From positions 62,001 to 126,000 of the forward strand of contig JAUQWW010000058.1 in the NCBI GenBank assembly GCA_030834965.1: a stretch of DNA of 64,000 bases. Reading direction: 5' to 3'. Of this stretch, positions 49,207-59,436 are shown piece after piece (the stretch's first letter is position 1; every line of letters starts with the position of its first letter). The notes below the pieces were generated by a model. The model saw only the letters and a program-made list of their open reading frames with translations. It did not search any database and had not been told where the DNA came from. The translations under genes and the position numbers were made by a program. The DNA comes from Gallionellaceae bacterium (GTDB taxonomy: Bacteria > Pseudomonadota > Gammaproteobacteria > Burkholderiales > Gallionellaceae).

Positions 49207-50462
49207 AACACTTGCTGCTGTCTCTGACTACCCTGCTAGCCTCCTCCGCATTTGCGGCAGAAGCGAACTTCCCCGACCTGCCTCCACATGCACAGATCGA
49301 TGCTGCCCTCAGCAGCAACCTCTCCGTGCAAACGGCCATAACCGGTGTCAAGCTGGAACAGGCAAACCAGCGCAAGTGGAACAGCGGCAATTACGAGTTC
49401 AATCTGCGCGCAGGCGCAGCGCAACGCAACATTGTGACCACCGGGCAAAAGCAGAAGGAATGGGATGTCGCGCTGGAACGCCCGTTCCGATTGTTTGGAA
49501 AGGCCCAGATCGATGCCGATATCGGCACGGAAAGCGTGGCACGCGCCGAGTATGCGCTGGGTGATGCGCGCCACGAAGCCGGGCGCATGCTGCTGCACCT
49601 GTGGTTCAACTGGCAGCGCGAACTGGCGCAGACGAGCCAGTGGCAACAGCAGGTGGACATTCTCAAGCAGCAGGCGCAGATGACCGAGAAGCGCATGAAA
49701 GCAGGCGATGCGCCAAAGATGGAGCTGAATCAGGCACAGGCCGCCGTAGCGCAAGCCAGCGTCTCGTTACAGCAGGCCAGGATGCGCACCCAGATTGCCG
49801 CCAGCGACCTCACCCGGCAATTCCCGGGCCTGGTTCTGCCTGAGCAATCCACGCTTGCCACACCGCAACCGCTGGAACACGACCTTGCCTACTGGAAGGA
49901 TCGCGTGCTCGAACACAACCACGAACTGGGCATGGTGCAATCCGATGCTCGCATCCAGCAGCTTCTGGCGCAGCGCAGCCGTGCCGACCGGACGCCCGAT
50001 CCTACTCTGGGCGTGCGCCATGCGTCTGAAACAGGCGGTAATGAACGTGTGACCGGCATGTATTTTTCCGTCCCACTCTCGCTGGGTTTGCGCGATGCTG
50101 TAGCGGAAGGTGCAGCTTATCAGGCAGAAATTTCCGCCAACCGTGAGGTGGCAATCAAACGCAGGCTGGAAAGCGACATATATAACGCCCATGCTCAAGC
50201 CGTCGGGAGTTACGAGACGTGGCAGCAGGCAAACGAAGCGTCTGCCAGCATCCGCCAAAATGCGGAACTGGTTGCGCGTGCCTATGCGCTGGGTGAAAGC
50301 AGCCTGTCTGACACATTGACTGCACGCCGCCTCGCACTGGAAGCCTCGCTAGCCGCAAGCATCGCACAACTGGATGCCAACGAGGCGCGCTATCGGTTGC
50401 TGCTCGATGCACACCAGCTTTGGGGGCTGGATGCTGGCAATGGCGAACAGCACAGGCATTAG
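49203..50462 (+). CDS. Outer-membrane efflux channel of the RND system (CzcC/TolC family)
   Basis: A 419-residue exported outer-membrane channel component with signal peptide (LLLSLTTLLASSAFAA) and two coiled-coil helical repeats typical of TolC (LLHLWFNWQRELAQTSQW ... ALEASLAASIAQLDANEARY). The start is TTG, overlapping the DUF3240 stop (TTGA), with GGGAGG at 49191-49196 six bases away. Fourth gene of the unit; order adaptor, pump, DUF3240, channel differs from the channel-first czcCBA order. Confidence 0.9.
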   Translation: MKHLLLSLTTLLASSAFAAEANFPDLPPHAQIDAALSSNLSVQTAITGVKLEQANQRKWNSGNYEFNLRAGAAQRNIVTTGQKQKEWDVALERPFRLFGKAQIDADIGTESVARAEYALGDARHEAGRMLLHLWFNWQRELAQTSQWQQQVDILKQQAQMTEKRMKAGDAPKMELNQAQAAVAQASVSLQQARMRTQIAASDLTRQFPGLVLPEQSTLATPQPLEHDLAYWKDRVLEHNHELGMVQSDARIQQLLAQRSRADRTPDPTLGVRHASETGGNERVTGMYFSVPLSLGLRDAVAEGAAYQAEISANREVAIKRRLESDIYNAHAQAVGSYETWQQANEASASIRQNAELVARAYALGESSLSDTLTARRLALEASLAASIAQLDANEARYRLLLDAHQLWGLDAGNGEQHRH

Positions 50463-50617
50463 GCCCTAAGTTGCCATGTATCACTTGACTTCATGCATTC
50501 TTAATTCGAATATGAATTGCATATTGAAAAAGCATGAGCGCGTTGTCGGACCCGGGATCTATTTGTTGAAATGATGTCTAATGCGATTGCGTGCACCATC
50601 CACAAGGAAACCGCAAA

Positions 50618-51073
50618 ATGAAACGTTACCTGCCAGCCTGTATATTACTGCTTAGCTTCAGCGCCCATGGCGCACTCCACAAATGGGTGGATGCCAACGG
50701 AAAAGTGCATTATTCCGATGAAGCGCCACCAGCCAATGTCAAAGCGCAGCGCCTGAAGACGCCATCGGTACCTGCCGCCGCAACCTCAGCGAGCGGCGTT
50801 CCTGCGACCAAGACCGTGGCAGAGCGCGAGGCGGAATACAGGAAAGCGCAGAAGGCAAAACAGGAAGCCGAGCAGAAATCCGCAAAACAGCAGGAAGAAG
50901 CATTGGCAAAGCAAAAGAACTGCGAGGCCGCACAGCAAAACCTGAAAGTGCTGGAAGCAGGGGTCCCCATGGTCACCTACGACGCCAAGGGGGAGCGTTC
51001 CTTCCTCGACGACAGCACCCGCCAGCAGCGCATGGAGGCGGCACGCAAGACGATCAGCGCCGATTGCAACTAA
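50618..51073 (+). CDS. DUF4124 domain exported protein
   Basis: A 151-residue exported protein. After the signal peptide (LPACILLLSFSAHG) comes the DUF4124 block ALHKWVDANGKVHYSDEAPP, then a Lys/Glu/Gln-rich helical region (YRKAQKAKQEAEQKSAKQQ) likely forming a coiled coil. AAGGA is 9 bases before ATG at 50618. Function of DUF4124 is unknown. Confidence 0.85.
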   Translation: MKRYLPACILLLSFSAHGALHKWVDANGKVHYSDEAPPANVKAQRLKTPSVPAAATSASGVPATKTVAEREAEYRKAQKAKQEAEQKSAKQQEEALAKQKNCEAAQQNLKVLEAGVPMVTYDAKGERSFLDDSTRQQRMEAARKTISADCN

Positions 51074-51170
51074 CGGCCAAGACAGTCCAGGCATGGCAAT
51101 CCGGCTTAATGGCCAGATATCTGTAGAGCCGGCAATTCACAGCCATGCTGGCGGGATGAGCGCAACGAAT

Positions 51171-52481
51171 CTAAGCAACCGATCCGGTGTCAGGCTGAAC
51201 AATGCGCGCAACCAACATCTTGTCCACGCGATTCTTGTCCATATCGATCACTTCAAAGCGACAGCCTGCCACTTCGAAGCGATCGGCCACTGCCGGAATG
51301 CGGCCCAGCACATGCATGACGAAGCCGCCTAAGGTGTTGAAGGCATTTTCTTCCTCGCCAGGCAAATCCTCACCGATCTCCAGCACGGATTTCAGGCGTT
51401 CGATGGTCACGCTGCCGTCGATCAGCCAGGATCCATCCTTGCGCACGACTATGTCCTGTTCTTCAGTAACATCGGAGGATGGCAGTTCCCCGACAATAGA
51501 AGTCAGCACGTCGGTAAGCGTGACCAAGCCCTGCAATTCGCCATACTCGTCCACGATCAGCGCACATTGCTGCCGCGCCTTGCGGAAATTTTCCAGCAGA
51601 TGCGTGGTCGTCACGCCTTCCGGTACGTACAGGGGTGGTCGCAGGGACTGCTCGACTTCAAGCGGCTTGCCAGTCAGTGCATCTTTGAGGATATCCGCCG
51701 TACGCAATATCCCCACGATATGATCCAGCCCGTCACGACAGACGACCACACGAGTGTACGGACTTTCCGCGATTCGGCTGCGAATCTGCGCTTCGGGCTC
51801 TGACAAGTCGAGCACATAAATGTCCGTCCGGTGCGTCATGATCGCCCCGATACGCTGCTCGTCAAGACGGAGTACGTTGGAAACAATTGCCTGTTCGCTC
51901 TCATGGAACACGCCAGCCTCGGCACCCTGCTCCATCAGCACCTTGATCTCCTCGTCGGTTACAGACGCCTCCTCCTTGCTGCCGGCTCGCATCATGCGCA
52001 GCAGGAAACTGGAGGACGCCGAAAGCAGCCACACCAGAGGCCGCGTGACCCGCGCCAGCATGTTCATCGGGGGTGCGATCAACGAGGCTATTTTCTCGGG
52101 CGACCGCAGCCCCAGCTGCTTGGGAACCAGTTCTCCGACAACGACGGAAAAATAGGTCAGCCCGGCGACGACCAGCGTCAACGCGATGCCTCGGGCATAG
52201 GGTTCAATCAGTGCAAAACCGCCAAGCCACATCGCCAGCGGATCAGCCAGCACGGTTTCGCCGATAGCCCCGCTCAAGATTCCCACTGTCGTAATGCCGA
52301 CCTGAACCGTGGATAGAAAGGTAGTTGGTTCGCTGTTCAGCTCCAGCGCCGATTGTGCTCCGGGGCTGTCGTCATCGGCCAGTTTTTGCAGGCGCGCCTT
52401 GCGGGAGGAGACTACGGCGATTTCCGACATCGCGAAAACGCCGTTAAGAAGAATGAGAAACAGGAGTAATACTATGTCCAT
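51171..52481 (-). CDS. CNNM/CorC-like transporter of the hemolysin C family
   Basis: A 436-residue protein: DUF21 (CNNM) membrane domain with three helices (residues 1-190), two CBS domains (about 205-330; GAIMTHRTDIYVLDLSE, VCRDGLDHIVGILRTAD) and a C-terminal CorC/HlyC domain (FNTLGGFVMHVLGRIPA). Homologues take part in Mg2+/Co2+ handling; older labels as hemolysin are not well founded. Start ATG 52481 gives the typical MDIVLLLFLILLNGVFAMSE opening. Confidence 0.88.
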   Translation of the reverse strand: MDIVLLLFLILLNGVFAMSEIAVVSSRKARLQKLADDDSPGAQSALELNSEPTTFLSTVQVGITTVGILSGAIGETVLADPLAMWLGGFALIEPYARGIALTLVVAGLTYFSVVVGELVPKQLGLRSPEKIASLIAPPMNMLARVTRPLVWLLSASSSFLLRMMRAGSKEEASVTDEEIKVLMEQGAEAGVFHESEQAIVSNVLRLDEQRIGAIMTHRTDIYVLDLSEPEAQIRSRIAESPYTRVVVCRDGLDHIVGILRTADILKDALTGKPLEVEQSLRPPLYVPEGVTTTHLLENFRKARQQCALIVDEYGELQGLVTLTDVLTSIVGELPSSDVTEEQDIVVRKDGSWLIDGSVTIERLKSVLEIGEDLPGEEENAFNTLGGFVMHVLGRIPAVADRFEVAGCRFEVIDMDKNRVDKMLVARIVQPDTGSVA

Positions 52482-52644
52482 TGTGAAGCCGCCCATCGCC
52501 GTCAGGCGTGCGACTCAAGATTCAAAAAAACATTATAACATTTTCACCATCCGCGGAATAAAGTGAGCCCGGCAGTTGAAAATGGAAGGAGCGATGCCAC
52601 CTGCTGGTCTTCACATACGGAACAGCGGCGATGTTTCTTTCCGC

Positions 52645-55600
52645 CTAGGCGGCCAGTGTGCTGTCATCGCGCAGACGCAGTGCTTCCTCGATATCCACGG
52701 CCACCACGTGCGACACGCCGCGTTCCTGCATGGTCACGCCCACCAGTTGCTGCGCCAGTTCCATGGTGAGCTTGTTGTGGCTGATGAAAATGAATTGGGT
52801 ATTCTGGGCCATCTTCTGGATCAGCTTGCATAGCCGTTCGGTGTTGGTGTCGTCCAGTGGCGCATCCACCTCGTCCAGCAGGCAGAACGGCGCAGGGTTG
52901 AGCTGGAACAGCGAGAACACCAGCGCGATCGCGGTCAGCGCCTTTTCGCCGCCTGACATCAGGTGGATCGACGCGTTCTTCTTGCCCGGCGGCTGCGCCA
53001 TCACCTGTACGCCGCTATCCAGTATCTCCTCGCCGGTCAGCACCAGGCGCGCCTCGCCGCCGCCGAACAGCACCGGGAACATCTCGGACAGGTGGCGATT
53101 CACCTGATCGTAGGTCGCCATCAGCAAATCGCGTGACTCCTTGTCGATGCGGCGTATCGCGCCTTCCAGCGTTTCCATCGCCTCGGTCAGGTCTTTCGCC
53201 TGCGCGTCCAGATAACTCTTGCGCTCCTGCGCCGCCTGCAGCTCCTCCAGCGCCGCGAGATTGACCGCGCCCAGCGCGGTGATCTCTTCATTCAGGCGGT
53301 TCAGCTCAGCCTGCAGCGCATTCGGCCTGGCATTGCCTTTTTCCAGCAGGAGCAGCAACGGCGCCTCATCCACGCCATTCAGCTGTTCCGCCCATTGCTC
53401 GTAATGCAGGCGCGCTTCCTGCTCCTTGAGCAGCAACTCGTTTGCCTTGTCGCGCAGCGGACTCAGCTTCTGCTCGCAGGACATGCGTTCCTGCTCCAGC
53501 TTGTTCAAGTTGAGCGTGGCGAATTCCAGCGCGTTGCGCGCCTCGGCCAGCGCCTGTTCGCGCGAGTGGCGTTGCTGCAACACTTCCTGCAATTGCTGTT
53601 TGCTGGCGCTGTCATCCAGGTGCGCCAGCTCATCGCGGCTTTGCTCCAGAGATTGCTCCAGCTGCGCCAGCGTCAGCCCGATCTGCTTCAGGTTGTGGTC
53701 CAGATCAGAAATTTTTTCGGCACAGGTTTTGGAATAGAAGCGCGCTTCCTGCAATTCGTGCTGCGCCTTTTGCACGCGTTCGCGCTGCTGGCGCAATGCG
53801 GATTCCTGCGCGGCAGCCTGCAGCCTGGCCTCTTCGGCTTCCGCCTGCTGCGCCGCCATGCTCTCGCGCTGGACTTCCATGCGTTCGGCAATTTCCTGCT
53901 GCTGATACTCCTCAGTGGCAGCCTGTTCAGCCAGCTCTTGCAACTCATGGGCAATCTGCGCCGCGCGCTCCTGGCTGCGCTCGTTGGCCTGCGTCAATTT
54001 CAGGATCTGCATCTGCACGCCGTGCTGGCGCTGCTGCAAATCGCTGCCTGACATGCGCAGCGGCGCAATACGGCTTTCGATCGCGTGATAGGTCTCTTCC
54101 GCCTGAGCTGCCAGCTGCTTGCCGTGCTCCAGCGCGGCGGCCTGCTGCTGCGCCTCCTGCTGCAAACGCTCGATCTCGCGCTGGCGGGCCAGCACACCAT
54201 GCACCTGGCTGTCCGGTGCATGGAACAGCACGCTGTGCGCGCCGACGAGGTGTCCCTGCGGTGTCACCAGCCATGCCCCGGCCGGCAGGCGCTCGCGCAG
54301 GGCCAATGCCTGCTCCAGCGTTTCCACCGCATACACACCGGACAGCCAGTCCGCCACCACCGGCGCGGCGCGCTCGTCCTGGCAGGTCACGAATTTCGAC
54401 AATGAAGTCAATTCGGTATTCTGCGGTGCGGCGGTGCGTGCCCCGTCCGGCGCAAACACCGCCAGCTTGGCTGGCGGCGCATCGCCCCAGCGTGCGGCAT
54501 CGTCCAGATGAGGAAGCGCAAGCGCATTGAGACGCTCGCGCAGCACGGCTTCCAGCGCATCTTCCCAGCCCGCCTCGATGCTGATGGATTGCCACAGGCG
54601 CGGCAGCTGGTCCAGCTGATGCCGGCTCAGCCACTTTTTCAAATTCTCATCGTTGTCGATCCGTTGCTGCAATTGCTGGAGCGCGGCCAGCTTCGCCTCC
54701 ACCTGCGCCAGCTGACGTTCCAGATCCTGCGCGGCAACGCGCTGGCTGCGCCGTGCAGCATCGGCTGCGGGCAACTGCTCCTGCAACAGCGCCAGCTGCT
54801 CCTGCTGCATGCTGCGTTCTGCCTCCAGCTCGGCCAGCAGTTGCTGCGCCTGTTGCAGCGCCCCGGTATCCGCTTGCGGCAGATTGTCCTGTTCCAGCAG
54901 CAGGCGCGAGCGCCGCCCGTCCAGTTGCTGCCTATTGCGCTGGATATGCTCGCGCTGAGTCGCGGCCAGTTGCAGTTGCTGCTGCTGCACCAGATGTTCG
55001 CGCTGCATCGCGTTGCTGCGCTCCTGCGCGGCGCGCGCGGCCTCCTCCGCCTGCGGGAGGTGCAGCATCTCGGTGTTTGCATGGTTCTCGCACACCTCTA
55101 CCCGGACTGCCGCCTCCTGCTGCTGATGATGCCAGTGCGCCAGCAGGCCCTGCACGCCCTGCAGCTGGCTGCGCTGCTGCTCCATCTGCAATTCACCAGT
55201 GGCCAGATGCTGCGTCAGGCGCGTGCGCTGGTCATTGAGGTGTGCAATATGCTGCTCCAGCCGCGCCACTTCAGAATTGACGGCGTACAGATCACCCTGT
55301 TTGGCATGCAATGCGTCGGCCAGTGCGTAATGCCCGCTGCGCATGCCTTCCAGCTGGCTTTCCACCTCGCGCAGGTGGGCGGTTTCGGCTTCCAGTTCGT
55401 TACGCGTTTTTTCGACCTGCTGCGCAAAACGCGCCCGGCGCGTCTCGGCTTCCTGTTTGTTGACCAGCCACAGCAGATGCTGGGTGGTGTCGCGGCTGGA
55501 TTCCAGTTCGCGGTATTTTCCGGCCACCTCCGCCTGCTCGGCCAGATGCACCAGCTGCTTTTCCAGCTCATGCCGGATGTCATCCACACGCAGCATGTTC

Positions 55601-56166
55601 TCGCGCGTGTCCGCAATGCGCAGTTCGGTCTCGCGGCGGCGATCGCGATATTTGGATACCCCTGCCGCCTCCTCCAGGAACACGCGCAGCTCTTCCGGCT
55701 TGGCCTCGATGATGCGCGAGATCATGCCCTGCTCGATGATGGCATAGGCGCGCGCGCCCAGCCCGGTGCCGAGGAAGATGTCGGTGATGTCCTTGCGCCG
55801 TACATGCTGGTTATTGATGTGGTAGGTGGAATCGCCGTCGCGCTGCAATACGCGCTTGATGGCAATCTCCGCATAGCTCGACCATTGCCCCGCAGCCTTG
55901 CCCAGGCTGTTGTCGAAGATGAGCTCGACGCTGGCGCGCGACACCGGCTTGCGCTTGGCCGAGCCGTTAAAGATCACGTCCTGCATGGACTCGCCGCGCA
56001 GCGCTGAGGCGCGCGATTCGCCCAGCACCCAGCGCAGCGCATCGATCACGTTGGATTTGCCGCAGCCATTGGGGCCGACGATGCCAACGATCTGCCCGGG
56101 CAGTGCGATGTGCGTGGGATCAACGAAGGACTTGAAACCGGCAAGCTTGATATGGGAAAGACGCAA
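52645..56166 (-). CDS. smc: Chromosome segregation ATPase SMC
   Basis: A 1173-residue SMC protein that entraps DNA to compact and segregate chromosomes. N-terminal Walker A GPNGCGKSNVIDAL (residues about 30-43), two long coiled coils with a central hinge (residues about 530-660), and C-terminal signature LMSGGEKALTAIAL and Walker B FCLLDEVDAPLDD. Length is typical. The N-terminus MRLSHIKLAGFKSFVDP matches the family, so the start is secure. ScpA and ScpB are not in the window. Confidence 0.97.
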   Translation of the reverse strand: MRLSHIKLAGFKSFVDPTHIALPGQIVGIVGPNGCGKSNVIDALRWVLGESRASALRGESMQDVIFNGSAKRKPVSRASVELIFDNSLGKAAGQWSSYAEIAIKRVLQRDGDSTYHINNQHVRRKDITDIFLGTGLGARAYAIIEQGMISRIIEAKPEELRVFLEEAAGVSKYRDRRRETELRIADTRENMLRVDDIRHELEKQLVHLAEQAEVAGKYRELESSRDTTQHLLWLVNKQEAETRRARFAQQVEKTRNELEAETAHLREVESQLEGMRSGHYALADALHAKQGDLYAVNSEVARLEQHIAHLNDQRTRLTQHLATGELQMEQQRSQLQGVQGLLAHWHHQQQEAAVRVEVCENHANTEMLHLPQAEEAARAAQERSNAMQREHLVQQQQLQLAATQREHIQRNRQQLDGRRSRLLLEQDNLPQADTGALQQAQQLLAELEAERSMQQEQLALLQEQLPAADAARRSQRVAAQDLERQLAQVEAKLAALQQLQQRIDNDENLKKWLSRHQLDQLPRLWQSISIEAGWEDALEAVLRERLNALALPHLDDAARWGDAPPAKLAVFAPDGARTAAPQNTELTSLSKFVTCQDERAAPVVADWLSGVYAVETLEQALALRERLPAGAWLVTPQGHLVGAHSVLFHAPDSQVHGVLARQREIERLQQEAQQQAAALEHGKQLAAQAEETYHAIESRIAPLRMSGSDLQQRQHGVQMQILKLTQANERSQERAAQIAHELQELAEQAATEEYQQQEIAERMEVQRESMAAQQAEAEEARLQAAAQESALRQQRERVQKAQHELQEARFYSKTCAEKISDLDHNLKQIGLTLAQLEQSLEQSRDELAHLDDSASKQQLQEVLQQRHSREQALAEARNALEFATLNLNKLEQERMSCEQKLSPLRDKANELLLKEQEARLHYEQWAEQLNGVDEAPLLLLLEKGNARPNALQAELNRLNEEITALGAVNLAALEELQAAQERKSYLDAQAKDLTEAMETLEGAIRRIDKESRDLLMATYDQVNRHLSEMFPVLFGGGEARLVLTGEEILDSGVQVMAQPPGKKNASIHLMSGGEKALTAIALVFSLFQLNPAPFCLLDEVDAPLDDTNTERLCKLIQKMAQNTQFIFISHNKLTMELAQQLVGVTMQERGVSHVVAVDIEEALRLRDDSTLAA

Positions 56167-56227
56167 TTTGGAACGATCTTGACGTTATAATTCCGCCTAT
56201 TCTAACCGAACCGGAACCCGGCACAAA

Positions 56228-56647
56228 ATGAGCACCCAACCCTCGAAAATATTGGAAACTTTTCCCAATCCCCACCCTGCCCGGGATTACCACATCCACA
56301 TGGAAATCCCCGAATTCACCTGTTTGTGTCCCAAGACCGGCCAGCCGGATTTCGCCACGCTGATCCTCGATTACATCGCCGACGAAAAATGCGTGGAACT
56401 GAAAAGCCTCAAGCTCTATATCTGGTCGTTCCGCAACGAAGGCCATTTCCACGAGGACGTGACCAACCGCATCCTCGATGACCTGGCTGCCGCCACCCGG
56501 CCGCGCTTCATGCGCCTCACCGCCAAGTTCTACGTGCGCGGCGGCATCTTCACCAACGTCGTGGCAGAGCACCGCGAGCCGGGGTGGGCGCCGCAGCCCA
56601 AGGTTGAACTTGCGCAGTTTGAAACCCAATCCAACACCAGAGGATAA
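56228..56647 (+). CDS. queF: NADPH-dependent preQ0 reductase QueF (short type)
   Basis: QueF reduces 7-cyano-7-deazaguanine to preQ1 for queuosine biosynthesis. The 139-residue protein has the catalytic motif [12 protein letters not shown] (Cys34, Asp41) and the NADPH/substrate region [14 protein letters not shown]. This is the short YkvM-like type. It ends one base before the FGGY kinase gene. No preQ1 riboswitch is visible in the 60-base leader. Confidence 0.96.
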   Translation: MSTQPSKILETFPNPHPARDYHIHMEIPEFTCLCPKTGQPDFATLILDYIADEKCVELKSLKLYIWSFRNEGHFHEDVTNRILDDLAAATRPRFMRLTAKFYVRGGIFTNVVAEHREPGWAPQPKVELAQFETQSNTRG

Positions 56648-57892
56648 ATGTACCTCGGCCTCGACTTCGGCACCTCCGGCGCACGTGCCTGCGTGGTGGG
56701 TGCGCATGGCGCCGTTGTCCACGAAGACCGTGTCGCTTACCCCGACGCGGGAAGACAGACCCCGCTGGAGTGGCGCGAGGCGCTGCTTACGCTGCTTCGG
56801 CGTCTGCCCGATACTGCCTCATCTCAACTGCAAGGCATCGCCATTGCCGCCACTTCCGGCACGGTGCTGCTGTGCGATGAAGAGCTTGAGCCGGCCTCCC
56901 CCGCCCTGCTGTATTCGGACAACCGCGCCAGCATGGAAGCAGCGGCGCTGGAGAAAATCGCCCCGCCCGGCCATACCGTGTGCAGCGCCACTTCGGGGCT
57001 GGCCAAATTCCTGTGGCTGACGCAGCACAGCGACCTCTCGAATGCCACCTATTTTCTGCACCAGGCCGACTGGCTCACCGCGCTGCTCACCGGCATGGGC
57101 GGCATTGCGGATTACCACAACGCGCTCAAGACCGGATATGACGCAGCGCTGCTGTGTTGGCCGGAGTGGGTGCGGCAACTGCCGCATGCCCATCTTCTGC
57201 CGCGAGTGATCGCACCCGGTACAGCCATCGCGCAGCTTAATCCCGGCATCGCGCTGCATTTCGGAATCAACCCCGCTTGCAGCGTGCATGCAGGCACCAC
57301 CGACAGCATCGCCGCCTTTATCGCCTCGGGCGTGCAGGAACCCGGTGCTGCCGTCACCTCGCTCGGCACCACGCTCGTGCTGAAAGTGCTTTCGGAACGG
57401 CGCGTGGAAGCCGCGCAATACGGTGTGTACAGCCACCGCTACGGCGACCTGTGGCTGGCGGGCGGCGCCTCCAACGCAGGCGGGGGCGTGCTGCGCCAAC
57501 ATTTCAGCACTGCACAACTGGCCGAGCTCAGCACGCGCATCGATTCCGCCAGCGACAGCCCGCTCGACTACTACCCGTTGCCCCGTTCCGGCGAGCGCTT
57601 CCCCATCAACGATCCCACGCTGGCGCCACACCTTACTCCGCGCCCCACCGATGACGTGCAATTCCTGCATGGCCTGCTGCAAGGCTTGAGCCGTATCGAG
57701 GCAAAGGGTTATGCCAGGCTGGTTGAACTCGGCGCCACTCCGCTCAAATCTGTCACGACCTGTGGGGGAGGCGCAAAGAACCCGGCATGGCAAAAAATTC
57801 GGGAAAGGCTGCTCGGCGTCCCGGTATATGCGGCGCACCATGCAGAGGCCGCTTATGGTGCCGCTTTGCTGGCCGCACGCGGCCATTTGTGA
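56648..57892 (+). CDS. FGGY-family sugar kinase
   Basis: A 414-residue kinase with N-terminal phosphate loop LGLDFGTSGARACVVG, ALLYSDNRAS, and the C-terminal ATP-binding block TTCGGGAKNPAWQKI. It is shorter than typical xylulokinase (about 480-500). The family phosphorylates ketoses or polyols; D-ribulose/xylulose-like activity is likely but the substrate is not deducible. Directly adjacent to queF (abutting), probably co-transcribed, with no known link between the two. Confidence 0.87.
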   Translation: MYLGLDFGTSGARACVVGAHGAVVHEDRVAYPDAGRQTPLEWREALLTLLRRLPDTASSQLQGIAIAATSGTVLLCDEELEPASPALLYSDNRASMEAAALEKIAPPGHTVCSATSGLAKFLWLTQHSDLSNATYFLHQADWLTALLTGMGGIADYHNALKTGYDAALLCWPEWVRQLPHAHLLPRVIAPGTAIAQLNPGIALHFGINPACSVHAGTTDSIAAFIASGVQEPGAAVTSLGTTLVLKVLSERRVEAAQYGVYSHRYGDLWLAGGASNAGGGVLRQHFSTAQLAELSTRIDSASDSPLDYYPLPRSGERFPINDPTLAPHLTPRPTDDVQFLHGLLQGLSRIEAKGYARLVELGATPLKSVTTCGGGAKNPAWQKIRERLLGVPVYAAHHAEAAYGAALLAARGHL

Positions 57893-58035
57893 TGTGTATT
57901 CATAGATCTACCGCGTGCATTTAAAGTTGCTCAAAAAAACATAGCTAATGTTTCTTGCAGCAAATCAAATATCCAAGCAATATGCCAAGTTATAAATTGC
58001 TAGCATTACTTAAACGCCCCGAAAAACCCGAATAG

Positions 58036-59358
58036 ATGTTCACCTTCATCGAATTTGACAGCGCTGATGGCGCGCAGGATGCCGATGCCTCCAGAAGGGC
58101 GGAGGAAAAGTTTCGCGCCTTGTTCAATTCGGTCACCGATTGCATGGTGATCCTCGATCGGGACGGACACATCAGGAACATCAACCGCGCAGGTTATGAG
58201 CGGCTAGGCTACACAAGGGAAGAAATGATCGGGATGCACATCTCTCAGCTTGAACCGCCCGGTCTGTTTGCCATTAAATCCCCGAACATACTCTCCGTCA
58301 TCGAGAAGAACGGACACACCATATTCGAGTCGGCGCACGTACGCAAAAACGGCTTGGTCATGCCGGTAGAGGTCAACTGCAAGATCATCGAACTGGACGG
58401 GCAGGAAGTATTCTTCAGCGTGATCCGCGACATCACCGAGCGCAAACGCGAGCAGCGTTTGCGGCAGATGATGCAATTTTCCATTGACCACATGAGCGAC
58501 GCCGCTTTCTGGATGACGCCTGACGCAAAGGTCATCTATGCCAATACGGCGGCCTGCCGTTCGCTCGGCTATTCGCTCGAAGAGATTCTCGGCTTGAAGA
58601 TGTTTGACTTCGATCCGGAAATCAACGCCCAGAATTGGCCTTCGCACTGGGAAAGGATCAAGCAGCAAGGTTCGGTCACGATTGAATCCACGCATCGCAC
58701 CAGGAGCGGTCAGGTTTTTCCGGTGGAAATTGCCATCAATTACTTGCGCCATGAAAATGAAGAATATCACTGCGTTTTCACCCGGGACATCACCAAGCGC
58801 AAGCGTAACGAAGAACGAATCGTGTACTTGGCTCACTTCGACGCCGTGACCAACCTGCCCAACAGAACCCTGTTCTATGACCGGCTGGAACAGGCGATTG
58901 CCCAGGCCCAGCGCTACAAGCAGAAACTGGCCATCCTGTTCCTGGACCTGGATGGCTTCAAGCAGGTGAATGATAATTTTGGCCACCATGTCGGGGATGG
59001 CCTGCTCAAGGCAGTCGCAGAACGACTGAACGAAAATGCACGCAGCATGGATACCGTCGCCCGCGTCGGCGGCGATGAGTTCGTCTTCATACTTAACGAT
59101 GTCGGGAATGCGGATAACGCCGCAACTGTGGCCAATAAAGTCGTGGAATCCCTTGCCAGTCCATTCGTCATCCAGAACAACATCTGCTCGATCGGCGGCA
59201 GCATCGGCATCTCGATTTTCCCTGATGACACCGACAAGATGGAAACCCTGGTCAAACTGGCGGACGACGCGATGTACCTGGCCAAGAACAAAGGGAAAAA
59301 CAACTATCAGTTTTTCAGCGCAATTCCCTATGAGGCGCCGCACGAAGCAACAGGCTAA
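58036..59358 (+). CDS. PAS-PAS-GGDEF diguanylate cyclase
   Basis: A 440-residue cytoplasmic sensor: two PAS/PAC domains (residues about 25-145 and 150-260) and a GGDEF domain (residues 270-430) with active site RVGGDEFVFIL. No EAL domain follows, so it should only make cyclic di-GMP. A product-binding RxxD site is not evident just before the motif. No membrane segment. The upstream 140 bases contain an AT-rich leader. Confidence 0.9.
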   Translation: MFTFIEFDSADGAQDADASRRAEEKFRALFNSVTDCMVILDRDGHIRNINRAGYERLGYTREEMIGMHISQLEPPGLFAIKSPNILSVIEKNGHTIFESAHVRKNGLVMPVEVNCKIIELDGQEVFFSVIRDITERKREQRLRQMMQFSIDHMSDAAFWMTPDAKVIYANTAACRSLGYSLEEILGLKMFDFDPEINAQNWPSHWERIKQQGSVTIESTHRTRSGQVFPVEIAINYLRHENEEYHCVFTRDITKRKRNEERIVYLAHFDAVTNLPNRTLFYDRLEQAIAQAQRYKQKLAILFLDLDGFKQVNDNFGHHVGDGLLKAVAERLNENARSMDTVARVGGDEFVFILNDVGNADNAATVANKVVESLASPFVIQNNICSIGGSIGISIFPDDTDKMETLVKLADDAMYLAKNKGKNNYQFFSAIPYEAPHEATG

Positions 59359-59436
59359 GCGTATGGGTACTGACCAAGAGCGGAATGCGCTGCGCTACCT
59401 TCCGATTGCATATTACATGCAACCCCCACGCAAAAC

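Noticed and set aside
54508-56007. 499-codon open frame opposite smc
   Set aside because: Antisense to the coiled-coil coding region of SMC; Leu/Gln repeats reflect the reverse of the coil codons.
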